A program made the position numbers and the translations under genes. The notes under the pieces were generated by a model that did not search any database, was not told where the DNA came from, and saw only the letters and a program-made list of their open reading frames with translations. A stretch of 64,000 nucleotides of DNA from Sipunculus nudus (Eukaryota > Annelida > Sipuncula > Golfingiida > Sipunculidae): positions 3,748,601-3,812,600 of the forward strand of contig CM049319.1 in NCBI GenBank assembly GCA_026874595.1. The letters run 5' to 3'. Of the stretch, positions 13,161 to 25,800 are shown piece by piece (the first letter of the stretch is position 1; each line of letters opens with the position of its first letter).

Positions 13161-13208
13161 TGGTGCATGGCGTCGTACATCGTGTGGTGCATGGCGTCGT
13201 ACACCGTG
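13161..13208 (+). repeat. 24-bp tandem duplication
   Basis: TGGTGCATGGCGTCGTACA followed by YCGTG occurs twice head to tail, with one mismatch. It is richer in CpG than its surroundings. Confidence 0.7.
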
Positions 13209-15194
13209 TGGCTTGATTACAGTTTTGGCATCAGGAATACACGGTCATGTATTACCGAATCATTGTTCATATTTTTATGGTGGAGTACAAAGCTTACAAT
13301 TGTCAGCCGTTAACGCGTGACAATACAAATATTAAATATACACAGTTTTCTTTTATCTGCGTTTGAACAGGTGCTTGCTGACTGATCAGTGATGAATGTG
13401 GTGTTATCATGTGTGAATTTATACCCAAAATTGTTTATTTGGAAGTTCTACTGGAGAAATTCAAGGCCTAACATTTACTCCTACATTTCCCTATTAAAAA
13501 GATTGTCTCCTACAATTTCCAGCATTTAGACCATATCTCATAAATTTTCCTATATTCTTTCACTGCACAGTCATATTTCCAATACATGTATATCTGTATT
13601 ACTGAATAATCAGTTATATGTCTATTATTGAAAACATGGCTCTTTTACAGATCTGTCCTGTGAATTGATGGTTATGTTAATTACTGTACAAACCAGGATT
13701 GTGCAATGAAAACTTGTATATTTTCCTACATTTTTGGCTTAAAAGTTCTATAAACTCCCTACAAATTTCCCATAATTCTTGAAGAGCCTCATGGTAGCCC
13801 TAAAATGGGGAAAGTTGATAATAAGGTGTTCACTTCCTGACCACAAGGGGGCATAGCATGCACCATAGGCACAAATGACTTTCCTTAGCAAAAAGAGGGA
13901 CAAGCATGCAATATTAGAAGTAAACAAGTCAATTATAACAAGCCATTTAATGTGTACAGTTACTGACAGTGATATGACAGAAAAACATGAATCAAAATGC
14001 TCTGCTTCTACAGTCAGAACTTGTCAATGTTGATAATATTCACCAAGTTCCCTCAATAACAATGTCATAAAATATAAAAATGAAACGGCATTAATTATGC
14101 ATGGTACCATTGCCAAAACACTGATGTTAAATCAGTTATCCTGCTTGCATTTTTAGCAATGGGTACATAATGTTGTAACACTGGTCCAAGACGGGACAAA
14201 CTTTAGAAATATGCATACTGTATCAGCAAATGATGTTTCAGGGTTTGAAGTACTCACAGGACCTATGTGCAATACAAAAAAAACCTGTTATTCTAATTTC
14301 CCCTTCCAAACTAAGATTTAAAGCATCTCAAAATGTGGTCTGAATAAAACAGAATGAACTGAATCTCAGGCAGCTTTTCCAAAACTGTTTCATTTCCAAA
14401 TTTAATAACTGGATTCAAACCTTAATCTGACTGGCAGTGAGCACTTGTGCCCACTGAGCCCACCAGCTGAGTGACAAACACTTTATTACAGAACTCATGC
14501 CAACAGGGGATGGGCAAAGGAGCCATAATTTAATGGGCTCTTATTTCATCATCAGTCGTGACATTTAAATATCTTGTGAGCTCTTCAAGCTAATAATTCA
14601 AACAAGCAAACCAACCAACAAATATTAATAAGAACACAAATCCTTTGATCAAATCTGATTAGCAAACTGGAGACGGTTGAAATGCCCATATTTTTCATAC
14701 AAATTTCACCAGCCTAAAATCCATATTGTTATCCCTGAAAGAATTCCCTCCCTGATTTGAAAACCTTCCTATAAAAGTGAACAGAATATTAATTTTATAA
14801 ATATTATTGTAAACTGAAGTTTAATTTACCTCATATACATATTGACACTAATTAAAAATAATAACTAAATGCTTGTTTCATATTTAAGCAGCAAAAAAGG
14901 CCATACGAGGTATTTACACATGACATTTAAATAAGAATATATTTACACAGTTAACATATTACATTAGGTCGGCTATACATTATTTCACCCTGAATCTGTA
15001 TCAGTCACAAAGAAAAATTTAAAGCCTTTTATGGCACAAGTAAAACAAATTACTAAGTTCCTGTCTCCTGGAAGACCATTATTACCCTCTTAGTGAAAGA
15101 TTTTAATTACTATATTTTCCAAACAAAACTGAAAACAGTTTCCTAACAATGTCTCAAACAATGCCTTACACAGTCACTGTCTGAAGCCATCCCT

Positions 15195-15680
15195 CATTGT
15201 CAACAACCAACAAGGATAGTTGCTTCGCACTGTCTGCAGCCAACAATGATAGCTGCTTCACAATGACAACAACCAACAGTGACAGCTGCCTCACACTGTC
15301 AACAGCCAACTGTGACAGCTGCATCACACTGTCAACAGCCAACAGTGACAGCTGCCTAACAGTCAGGAACCAACAGTGACAGCTGCCTCACACTGTCATC
15401 AGCCAACAGTGACAGCTGCCTCACAGCCTCACACTGTCAACAACCAACAGTGACAGCTGCCTCACACTGTCAACAGCCAACAGTGACAGCTGCCTCACAG
15501 TCAGGAACGAATAGTGACAGCTGCCTCACACTGTCAACAACCAACAATGACAGTTTCTTCACACTATCAACAGCCAACAATGACAGCTGCTTAACACTGT
15601 CAACAGCAAACAATGACCGCAGCCTAATACTCTCAGCTACCTGGCACTTTCAACAACCTGTCAACTACCAACAGTGACAT
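15195..15680. repeat. 33-bp minisatellite
   Basis: About 14 copies of a 33-bp unit containing TGTCAACAGCCAACAGTGAC and AGCTGCCTCACAC. The unit is a multiple of three, so it creates open frames (15197-15379, 15450-15677) with a T-x-N-S-D-S-C-L-T-L-S pattern. No splice sites or neighbours support translation. Confidence 0.8.
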
Positions 15681-18229
15681 TGTTTTACACTCACAATAAA
15701 CAACTGTGAGCACTACACCTGAAAATATATTTTTAACATTCCACAGCGAAAGTTTGTTTGACAATGTCAAAATTCAACATTCAACAACTTAGAATCACAG
15801 TACTTTGGCTACCTAGAACAGTGAGTTTACATGAATGCAACATTATTCTTCAAACCAAAACATATCAATTAAACAAATATCTGTCAATAAATGCATTTCA
15901 GTTTTACATAAGCTACTTATCTACAGCTATCTGTCAATATACTCTTTGAAGTTTAAGTAGAGTGTAACCTAAAGCCTAAGTGTAACTGTCATTCTTATCA
16001 CATATTTAGATTTACATATGTTCTTTAACTTTCACATGTACACATTCTTGTGTGACAGTTCAGTCCATGGTACCTTCATATACACAAAATCTAACATGAG
16101 TTGCAATCACTTGGAAAATGCAAAATATGATATCCTTTGTAATGCAAACATGACACAGCTAAAATATATTTTAAGTTTAGCTATATACATTAAAGCATCT
16201 GCAAACTGCTCAGGAAGTGGTTTCAAGGCAGTCTTTTTTTGTGTCAATTCCTCAGTGTGATATTAAGGTGATCCCAACCCAAACTGAACCTCCATCTCTA
16301 TGTTAAAGAGTCATTTCCTGTATCGCATACAAGTAGGCTGTGACCATGTGAGCCATGCTTGTATTCCTATGGTCAGAAAGTCAACTTATATGCTGAGTTA
16401 AAATGGAATTTTTCTCGCTCAAGTTAGGTGTTGTTAGAAAGTATACTACAAAAACTAACGACTGGTCTGGTTTATGTCAAGTGACAGTGAACCTGTAGGC
16501 AAAAATGTTGAAATATTTCATGCTCATAGAGCCTTTTAGTGCATTCCTTGGTGAAGGATGTAATGGCACTCTGACAACCAGTATGCTGGTGTTCTAATGT
16601 CAAGAGGTGTGAAATGCTGCTACACAGCCCAGTGCTGCAGGTTTTGTTGGTAGCCTTGATTCTGTACAGAAGTATGAAATATTTTGATAATATTTACAAT
16701 TTCCTATTGTCCATTATTTTTTTAAAAAGATAATGTGAAGGGATAGCATTTTTCAAATCAGGATTTTATAGACAATGAAATTTCTTTCAGACCTACTAAA
16801 GATGTCCTAAACCAATGTGTACACACTCATACAGACCTCACACTAAAACCATGAGTGTAAAGTCATACATGTACCTTAACACCTCACCTAATGACCGCCT
16901 CAAAAAAATGACGTCTTTTTCATGGTAAAAATTCATTTTTTTTTAATATCTGACCTCCCTCAGCTGACCACCAAGAAAATGGGACCACTTTAACCATGCA
17001 GCTTCAATTTAATTTCCAGGTTTAACTCTACAAACAAAGCTCAGTGTACAGATGTAAGCTGTACTGTGAATAAACTCAGATTTAATGATAATATAAAAGG
17101 ACTTAAGAACTGTACTGTCAGACTACTGTCACTGTCCTGCTGCTACGCAGTACTGTAAACAATAACAATATAACAACCACTAATCTTGGTACTAAAATAT
17201 CCCCATGTTAGAGAAGAAATAAAGCAATAACAAGTGGAACTATCAACAAAATATTAAAATCAGGAACCATATATAAATAAAATAAACAATAATAAAATAA
17301 CAAGATAGGAAGTATTGCAATTGATATGAGGTGAAATTATAACAAATTACAAAGTAATGTTGACAAAATGACAAGAGTTAATGTCAACAAATAGCTAACA
17401 AATTAACAAAAGAGGATATGTCAGCAAAATAACAAGGATGGAATGTTTCAAGCTAACAAGAGAAAAAATGTTAACAAATAACAAGATAAGAAATATGAAG
17501 AAAATTGCAATTTTAAAGACAAAATGTTGACATAATAACAAGCTAAAGAAGAATTTATAACATGTAAGAATATAATGCAAAACTTTAGGAAATTATGAGG
17601 GGAATAAGTAAGTACTAAGAGAAAATATGTAAGCAGAATAACAATATATTTTAAAAATATCATAAATGATAGCATAAAAAAATATATTTGTACAAACTGA
17701 ACCCTCTCTCTCCCTCTCATACCCACACACTTGTACTGTAATACACCACCACTGCACTGGGATATACAGGCTTCTTTAAGAACTGGGAAGAATGGTTGGT
17801 CAAGACCTCTGGTCACATGATGCCATTTCTGATCTCATGAATATGTAAAATCTTCCATTCAACTTGACATATTCCCTGGTGGTATGACAATGGTAAAATA
17901 AAACCCAATGGTTATATTGTCTGGAATTAAAGCATCACCTAAAGATGAACTTATACCCACTGTTAAATGCTACTGTCATATTCAAATACAGCAGCTGGAG
18001 CTATAGCTGGAAAGAATGAAAAAGAGAAAGATGTTCTGGTCACATTAGAGTGGGTGGCTCTCACCAGATGGCGCCATGCATCCCATCTTTACTGTCACAG
18101 ACTTTTAGTTGAGCTCAAAAATTGTTTCAGTTAACAGAGCAAATCACAGACTCACGAGTGACACTATCTACCTCTGTGACATCATTCCTTTTTCATTAAA
18201 ATTAATTTCATTGTTTACTCTCATTTTCT
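15681..18229. other. non-coding stretch with AACAAG-rich degenerate repeats
   Basis: No gene was recognised. About 17230-17660 is a low-complexity block of loosely repeated ACAAAATAACAAG units. It produces hydrophobic, Leu/Phe/Ile-rich open frames on the - strand (17395-17816), which are judged composition artefacts. Confidence 0.55.
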
Positions 18230-18722
18230 TAAAGAGGCCCAATCACCTAAAAAGCATGTTGAGTTAACACGATAAATAGCTTCTTCCCTTTAAAATAAAT
18301 CTGTACCTGCCAAAATATTGCCTTGAAACCGTTTGCTCACTCCTGTAAATGAGTGTTAACAACAGTGAACCGGGCGCGATCGCAGGTGTAAACATAACCA
18401 CAGTGCGTTGGGCCTTGTGTTGCGCGGAGCCACAGCACGTGCCAATCAGGAGATGCCCTGACTGACTTGGTTCAAAAGTGTAATACATGTTCCCGCTGGC
18501 TGAAAAACCGCGTGCTGTCCCTTAATTGGACCTCTGGCTACGCGGTCTTGTTATCAACAGACTGTGTTTACCAACAAGCAAAGGCATTAAACAGTCGAAT
18601 GCAAGGAAATGAGGCTGTGTGATGGAATGGTTTTACTGGGAAACTTTTGTATAAGGCAAAACTGAACTGATAGTGTGGAATAATAGGAATAATATAGCAT
18701 CTGATTATGTCCCTTTAAATCC
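18230..18722. mobile_element. possible MITE with TTAAAG-type ends
   Basis: The left end reads CTTAAAGAGGCCCAATCACC. Read in reverse complement, the right end near 18705-18722 gives TTTAAAGGGACATAATCAG, so the ends are imperfect inverted repeats. The interior is unusually rich in CpG (GGGCGCGATCGCAGG, GTTGCGCGGAGCC) for this window. No transposase frame is present. A short regulatory island is the alternative reading. Confidence 0.4.
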
Positions 18723-19444
18723 AGTTTTAGTGATATTGCACAAATATGACCCCCTGATCAATCCTGTAATGTCCATTTGCTGACAATAATTAACACCCTG
18801 TCCTATTTGGACAAATCTTGCAATGCACAGTCTAATAAAATAAAGCACACAATAAAAGTCTATGAAACTGTACAACTGATTGAATGTATATATGAACCAT
18901 TTCCATATATATACACACACACACACAATGCAATCATAAATCCAAAGCTGAACACCACTACATGGATACCTCCAAGTTCAGGACACTTTCTAAATAGTCA
19001 TTTTGTCCAGTGAGGTGCCATTCTCTGTATTCTGGATTCCTGTTTGCTTTCACTGAAAACATTTTTAGTACCCTCAGTGACGTGATCCATGGCAACATGA
19101 GTGCAGTCTGTCATGAACTGTCATGGCGACGGACACACTACTATCGAGGATAAAAACATGCCATCCATATTTTATGATGAAATTATCCAACTATAAATCA
19201 GAGATCACACTTCAGTGATCTCAAGCACTTCCCACTGAATAAGTCTACATGCTGAGTGGCAAGTAACACATATCTCAATTATAATGGTTAAAATATAATT
19301 ATCCAGTTTACTCCACTACAAAGATGTTTATATTCTGCAACCACATCAACAGATGCGGGACTGTCTACAGATAAAGTCTTATATTTTGGCCAACTTGAAG
19401 AGCAACATTTCCTTATTCATTATATACATTTCACCATGTACATT

Positions 19445-19804
19445 TCATGCAGCTTCCCATGTGCCCGGTGGATAGTTTCCGTTTGTGACTGCATGCTCCA
19501 TGATTTGAGCAGGATTCAACAGAAACCAGAACAGATGCAGCCAGTCTGTCTGCCAGCGATACGGCTGGCGTCTTGTCGTGGAGCACCATGCGTGCAGCAG
19601 CCACTCTGGGATGTCCTTTTCAGTGGCACCCTCAAACAACACCGGTATGAACCGCAGAGTTGTGTTGTTGTTCTGTTCTTGGTACTCTTGGAGCATCCAT
19701 TGGTAAATTTCTCGAGCATGAACAGGATCTGTCTCGGGAACACCCTGGTCACTCTCTACGATGGTTTTGTAACCTTTTGTTATGCAGACAATCACATTTT
19801 GACT
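19445..19804 (-). CDS. Act1-like exon 5: SEFIR domain, second half, and C terminus
   Basis: Terminal exon with acceptor TTTTTTATTTCAG before 19804. It encodes SQNVIVCITKGYKTIVESDQ, the Y-Q-W-M-L-Q-E helix, LRFIPVLFEGATEKDIPEWL and the closing helix, ending GTWEAA and a TGA at 19447-19445. SQNV joins in frame to DSYMK of exon 4, giving an unbroken SEFIR domain. The intron removed is 11.5 kb. Frames on the + strand here (19436-19845) are shadows. Confidence 0.9.
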   Translation of the reverse strand, partial: SQNVIVCITKGYKTIVESDQGVPETDPVHAREIYQWMLQEYQEQNNNTTLRFIPVLFEGATEKDIPEWLLHAWCSTTRRQPYRWQTDWLHLFWFLLNPAQIMEHAVTNGNYPPGTWEAA

Positions 19805-22800
19805 CTGAAATAAAAAAAAAATCTCACATATTTAAGAAAATCTAACTTTTATATGTGGAAAAATTTCCCATCTGTAAATCAAAATGCAAAATCAAAATTG
19901 TTCAGCTGGCAGGAACTGGTTGTCAAATCATGTTTGATGAGTGAAAGAAAATAAACAACTGGTGATTGATTATTAATCCATTATTTCATGTACTTTTTTT
20001 ACATAACTGTAATGTTTTGTGTACAGAACACAAACCTAACATACTGAATGTGTAAATTCAGTCTGCTTGTACATCATGCTGACAGGTCAATAATAGTAAT
20101 GGCTGGGTTGTTTGCTGCACAACTTTGTTCAATTCAATGCTCCTTGCTACTTTTAAATTGTTTTAAATATTGTTTCTGGGTAATATGATCATTTGCATGT
20201 GCGTAGATAATTGTTATCAATTTTGCAATATGGAACTAAATTAAATGATTATGAAAGAAAATAGCAAATCATCTCAACTTGCAATTCTAAGCTTTTATAT
20301 TCTATTCACCTAATTCTATTTCATACATATAAATGTAGATTTAATTTTTTAACAACCAGAACAGTTCAGAATTAATTAGAAAGAAAGATAAAGTTTCTTT
20401 TTTAAAAAAATCATAAACTAGATGTGTCGGAACGACACGAATGCCCCGCCTTGGGCAAATTAGAAACATTGGTAAAATTTTGAAAAATTTTGAAAAATAT
20501 TTTAAGTTCAGGAGGTGCCGTAAGGTCAAAAGTAGGTCAACAAGGGCAAAATGCAAACTCAATCTGTAACGGGTCATTATCAAGCAACACACCAAAAATC
20601 ATGCCAGTATATGCAGGCATTGTGAAAAAAGTCCATACATGTGCATTTTCCATAAAAATTTCTGTCTTTCATGAAATTTTCTATGTTTAGGAGCCGTAAA
20701 ACAATCAAAAGTAGGTCAACCGGGATGAAACGCGAACTCGATCTGTAACTGTCATTATCTGCCCACACATAAAAAATCAGGGTGGTATCTGCAGGCATTG
20801 AGGAAAAAAGTCAGTACGTATGCATTTGTTATGAAAATTTATATTTTTCATGAAACTTTCTATGTTCAGGAGTAGTCAAATGGTCAAAAGTAGGTCAACT
20901 GAGACAAAACAAGAACTCAATCTGTAACTGGTCATTATCTGCCTACACACCAAAAATCAGGCCCTTATCTGCAGGCACTGCAAAAAAAAGTCCATACATG
21001 TGCACTTTTTTATAAAATTTTCTATGTCAGAGCACCGTCAAACGGTCAAAAATAGGTCAACTGGGACAAAACGTGAACTTGATCTGTAACTGGTCATTAT
21101 CTGCCCACACACACCAAAAATCAGGCCAATATCTGCAGGTATTGCGAAAAAAAAGTCCATACATGTGTATTTGTCATGATATTTTTCATGAAATTTTCTA
21201 TGTTCAGGAGCTGTAAAACGGTCAAAAGTAGGTCAACCGGGACGAAACGCGAACTCGATCTGTAACTGGTCTATATCTGCCCACACACCAAAAATCAGGC
21301 CAATATCTGCAGGCATGGCGAAAAAAAGTCCCTACATGTGTATCTGTCATGAATATTTCTATTTTTCATGAAATTTTCTATGTTTAGGAGCCGTAAAACG
21401 GTCAAAAGTAGGTCAACCGGGAAGAAACATGAACTCGATCTGTAACTGGTCTATATCTGCCCACACACCAAAAATTAGGCCAATATCTGCAGGCATTACG
21501 AAAAAAAGTCCGTACAACTGTTTGATTTCCGAAGGACGGAAGGACGGGAGGACGGAAGGACGAACATGGGTAAAACTATATGCCCCGGCCACTTTGTGGC
21601 GGGGGCATAAAATGAAAAACAAATTAAGAGTTAAAAGTTACCATATATGAATCCTTTTCTTCCTGGGATAAATGAGAATTCTCATTTTTCCCTGGTTTAA
21701 ATTTCCAAAAAGAAACCAGTTTCTCCAAGGGAAATTATAATTCTCAATCTTCCCAGGAGAGACTGATATTCTCATTTTTCCTGGTAAGAACAGGAATTAT
21801 CTAGAAAAGTATTTATTAATGTTGCCCTTGGAAACAATTTTCCTTGTTTACCCAATACTGTAGCATTGTATCAGCCATGTATAGGTCATATGTGTGTACT
21901 AAAACTGTAGTAATAGGTCAAACATATAAACAAATTCTGTATCCTTGCAAACCACAAATTTTTCTGAAAAAGAATAATTTTCTTTAAAAGTTTGATGACA
22001 AAAGGTCTTTTCATCTGTGACATTCATAATCCATACATGTTTATGGTCACACAGAGTGAAGGAGTACAAAATCATTCTGACAAAGTTTTATCTCAGCTTA
22101 TTTGCAAATATCTTTCTCTATCCCTGACCATCTACAACATCTACTTTAAATAAGGCTAGTTCACTAAGGTAACACCTGGGAGGGTGTCATATGCTGCTAT
22201 TAGCATCTCGAGTTTTCTATGAAATGTCCACATGATTAATATTCATGTATTTCATTGTCATTTTAACTCCTGCAAACCTGAAACTGAGATGATTGATTTT
22301 TATAAGTATAACACACTTATTTCCTGGATAAAGATCATACATAATATTGCAAGGAAGCATGCACACATTTCCTGAAAAAAAACCAATAAATTTTGTAAAA
22401 ATGAAACACATATTTTCTGTAAATACTCAAAAAGAGATTTTCCTTTTTTCAAGAAACCTACACTGGAGTGCTTTAGATCAGGAAGAAGGCATGTATGTAT
22501 CGACAAAGCACTGAGCTAGTGATCAATGTAATAATGTATCAACAAAGCACTGAGCTAGTGATCAATGTAATAATGTATCAACATAGCACTGAGCTAGTGA
22601 TCAATGTAATAATGTATCAACAAAGCACTGAGCCGGTGATCAATGTAATAATGTATCTACAAAGCACTGAGCTAGTGACAATGTAATAATGTATCAACAA
22701 AGCACTGAGCTAGTGATCAATGTAATAATGTATCAACATAGCACTGAGCTAGTGATCAATGTAATAATGTATCAACAAAGCACTGAGCCAGTGATCGATG

Positions 22801-25800
22801 TAATAATCTATCAACAAAGCACTGAGCCAGTGATCAATGTAATAATGTATCAACAAAGCACTGAGCCGGTGATCAATGTAAAAATGTATCAATAAAGCAC
22901 TGAGCTAGTGATCAATGTAATAATGTATCAACAAAGCACTGAGCCAGTGATCAATGTAATAATGTATCAATAAAGCACTGAGCCGGTGATCAATGTAATA
23001 ATGTATCAATAAAGCACTGAGCCAGTGATCAATGTAATAATGTATCAATAAAGCACTGAGCCAGTGATCAATGTAATAATGTATCAATAAAGCACTGAGC
23101 TAGTGACAATGTAATAATCTATCGACAAAGCACTGAGCTAGTGATCAATGTAATAATGTATCAACAAAGCACTGAGCCAGTGATCAAATTATATGTAATA
23201 ATGTATCAACAAAGCACTGAGCCGGTGATCAATGTAAAAATGTATCAATAAAGCACTGAGCTAGTGATCAATGTAATAATGTATCAACAAAGCACTGAGC
23301 CAGTGATCAATGTAATAATGTATCAATAAAGCACTGAGCCGGTGATCAATGTAATAATGTATCAATAAAGCACTGAGCCAGTGATCAATGTAATAATGTA
23401 TCAATAAAGCATTGAGCCAGTGATCAATGTAATAATGTATCAATAAAGCACTGAGCTAGTGACAATGTAATAATCTATCAACAAAGCACTGAGCTAGTGA
23501 TCAATGTAATAATGTATCAACAAAGCACCAAGCCAGTGATCAAATTATATGTAATAATGTATCAACAAAGCACTGAGCCGGTGATCAATGTAAAAATGTA
23601 TCAATAAAGCACTGAGCCAGTGATCGATGTAATAATCTATCAACAAAGCACTGAGCCAGTGATCAATGTAATAATGTATCAACAAAGCACTGAGCCGGTG
23701 ATCAATGTAAAAATGTATCAATAAAGCACTGAGCTAGTGATCAATCAAAAAAGCACTGAGCCAGTGATCAATGTAATAATGTATCGACAAAGCACTGAGC
23801 TAGTGACAATGTAATAATGTATCAACAAAGCACTGAGCCAGTGATCGATGAAATAATTTATCAACAAAGCACTGAGCCAGTGATTGATGTGATAATGAAT
23901 CAAAAAAGCACTGAGCCAGTGATCGATATAATAATGAATCAACAAAGCACTGAGCCAGTGATCAATGTAATAATGTATCGACAAAGCACTGAGCTAGTGA
24001 CAATGTAATAATGTATCAACAAAGCACTGAGCCAGTGATTGATGAAATAATTTATCAACAAAGCACTGAGCCAGTGATCGATGTAATAATGAATCAAAAA
24101 AGCACTGAGCCAGTGATCGATATAATAATGAATCAACAAAGCACTGAGCCAGTGATCGATGTAATAATTTATCAACAAAGCACTGAGCCAGTGATCGATG
24201 TGATAATGTATCAATAAAGCACTGAGCTAGTTTCAATGTAATAATGTATAAACAAAGCACTGAGCCAGTGATCGATGTAATAATTTATCAACAAAGCACT
24301 GAGCCAGTGATCGCGATGTAATAATGTATCAATAAAGCACTGACCTAGTGATCAGTGTAATAATGTATCAACAAAGCACTGAGCCAGTGATTGATGTAAT
24401 AATGTATCAATAAAGCACTGAGCCAGTGATCAATGTAATAATGTATTTATAAAGCACTGAGCCGATGATCAATGTAATAATGTATCAATAAAGCACTGAG
24501 CTGATGATTAATGTAATAATGTCTAAACAAAGAACTAAGCCAGTGATCAAAGTTATAATGTATCAACAAAGCACTGAGCTGGTGATGAATGTAATAATGT
24601 ATCAATAAAGCACTGAGCAGGTGATCAATGTAATAATGTATCAATTAAGCACTGAGCCAGTGATCAATGTAATAATGTCTAAACAAAGCACTGAGCTGAT
24701 GATCAATGTAATAATGTATCAACAAAGCACTGAGCAGGTGATGAATGTAAAAATGTATCAATAAAGTACTCAGCCAGTGATCAAAGTAATAATGTATCAA
24801 CAAAGCACTGAGCTGGTGATGAATGTAATAATGTCTAAATGAAGCACTGAGCAGGTGATCAATGTATTAATGTATCAACAAAGCACTGAGCCAGTGGTCA
24901 ATGTAATAATGTATCAATAAAGTACTGAGCCGATGATCGATGTAATAATGTATCAATAAAGCACTGAGCCGATGATCAATGTAATAATGTCTAAACAAAG
25001 CACTGAGCCGATGATCAATGTAATAATGTATCAACAAAGCACTAAGCCAGTGATCAAAGTTATAATGTATCAACAAAGCACTGAGCTGGTGATGAATGTA
25101 ATAATGTATCAACAAAGTACTCAGCCAGTGATCAAATTATATGTAATAATGTATCAACAAAGCACTGAGCTGGTGATGAATTTAATAATGTATCAATAAA
25201 GTACTCAGCTAGTGATCAAATTATATGTAATAATGTATCAACAAAGCACTGATCTGGTGATGAATTTAATAATGTATCAATAAAGCACTGAGCCAGTGAT
25301 CAAAGTAATAATGTATCAATAAAGCACTGAGCTGGTGATCAATGTAATAATGTATCAACAAAGCACTGAGCCGATGATCAATGTAATAATGTATCAATAA
25401 AGCACTGAGCCAGTGACCAATGTAATCATAAATGTATCAACAAAGCACTGAGCCAGTGATCAATGTAATAATGTATCAATAAAGCATTGAGCAGGTGATC
25501 AATATATTAATCTATCAATAAAGCACTAAGCTAGTGGTCAATGTAATAATGTATCAATAAAGTACTGAGCCAGTGATCAATGTAATAATGTATCAATAAA
25601 GCATTGAGCAGGTGATGAATGCATAAATGTATCAACAAAGCACTGAGCTGGTGATGAATGTAACAATGTATTAATATAATACTCAGCCAGTGATATAATT
25701 ATATGTAATAATGTATCAACAAAGCACTGACCTGTTGATGAATTTAATAATGTATCAATAAAGCACTGAGCTGGTAATCAATGTAATAATGTATCAACAA

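Larger units (their letters stand above)
7020..15190. other. intergenic region between convergent genes (includes the p190-type 3' UTR)
   Basis: AT-rich DNA without a recognisable exon on either strand. It must contain the 3' UTR of the + strand RhoGAP gene, but its end is not readable. Structures seen are a cluster of AGGTCAAAGGTTAC motifs at 8572-8742, a C-run at about 9340-9355, degenerate repeats at 11020-11900 and 12530-12660, and a 24-bp exact-length duplication at 13161-13208. Frames such as 10289-10600 and 11514-11816 show no domain and lie in repeat-like sequence. Confidence 0.6.

Noticed and set aside
17395..17816. Hydrophobic - strand frames that resemble membrane segments
   Set aside because: They arise from an ACAAAATAACAAG-type low-complexity tract. 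The Leu/Phe/Ile content is compositional.
22495..25199. Many 60-90 codon open frames on both strands (MYQQSTEPVINVI and IHYYIDHWLSALL types)
   Set aside because: They are products of the 39-bp tandem unit, whose length is divisible by three. There are no splice sites, domains or expression evidence.
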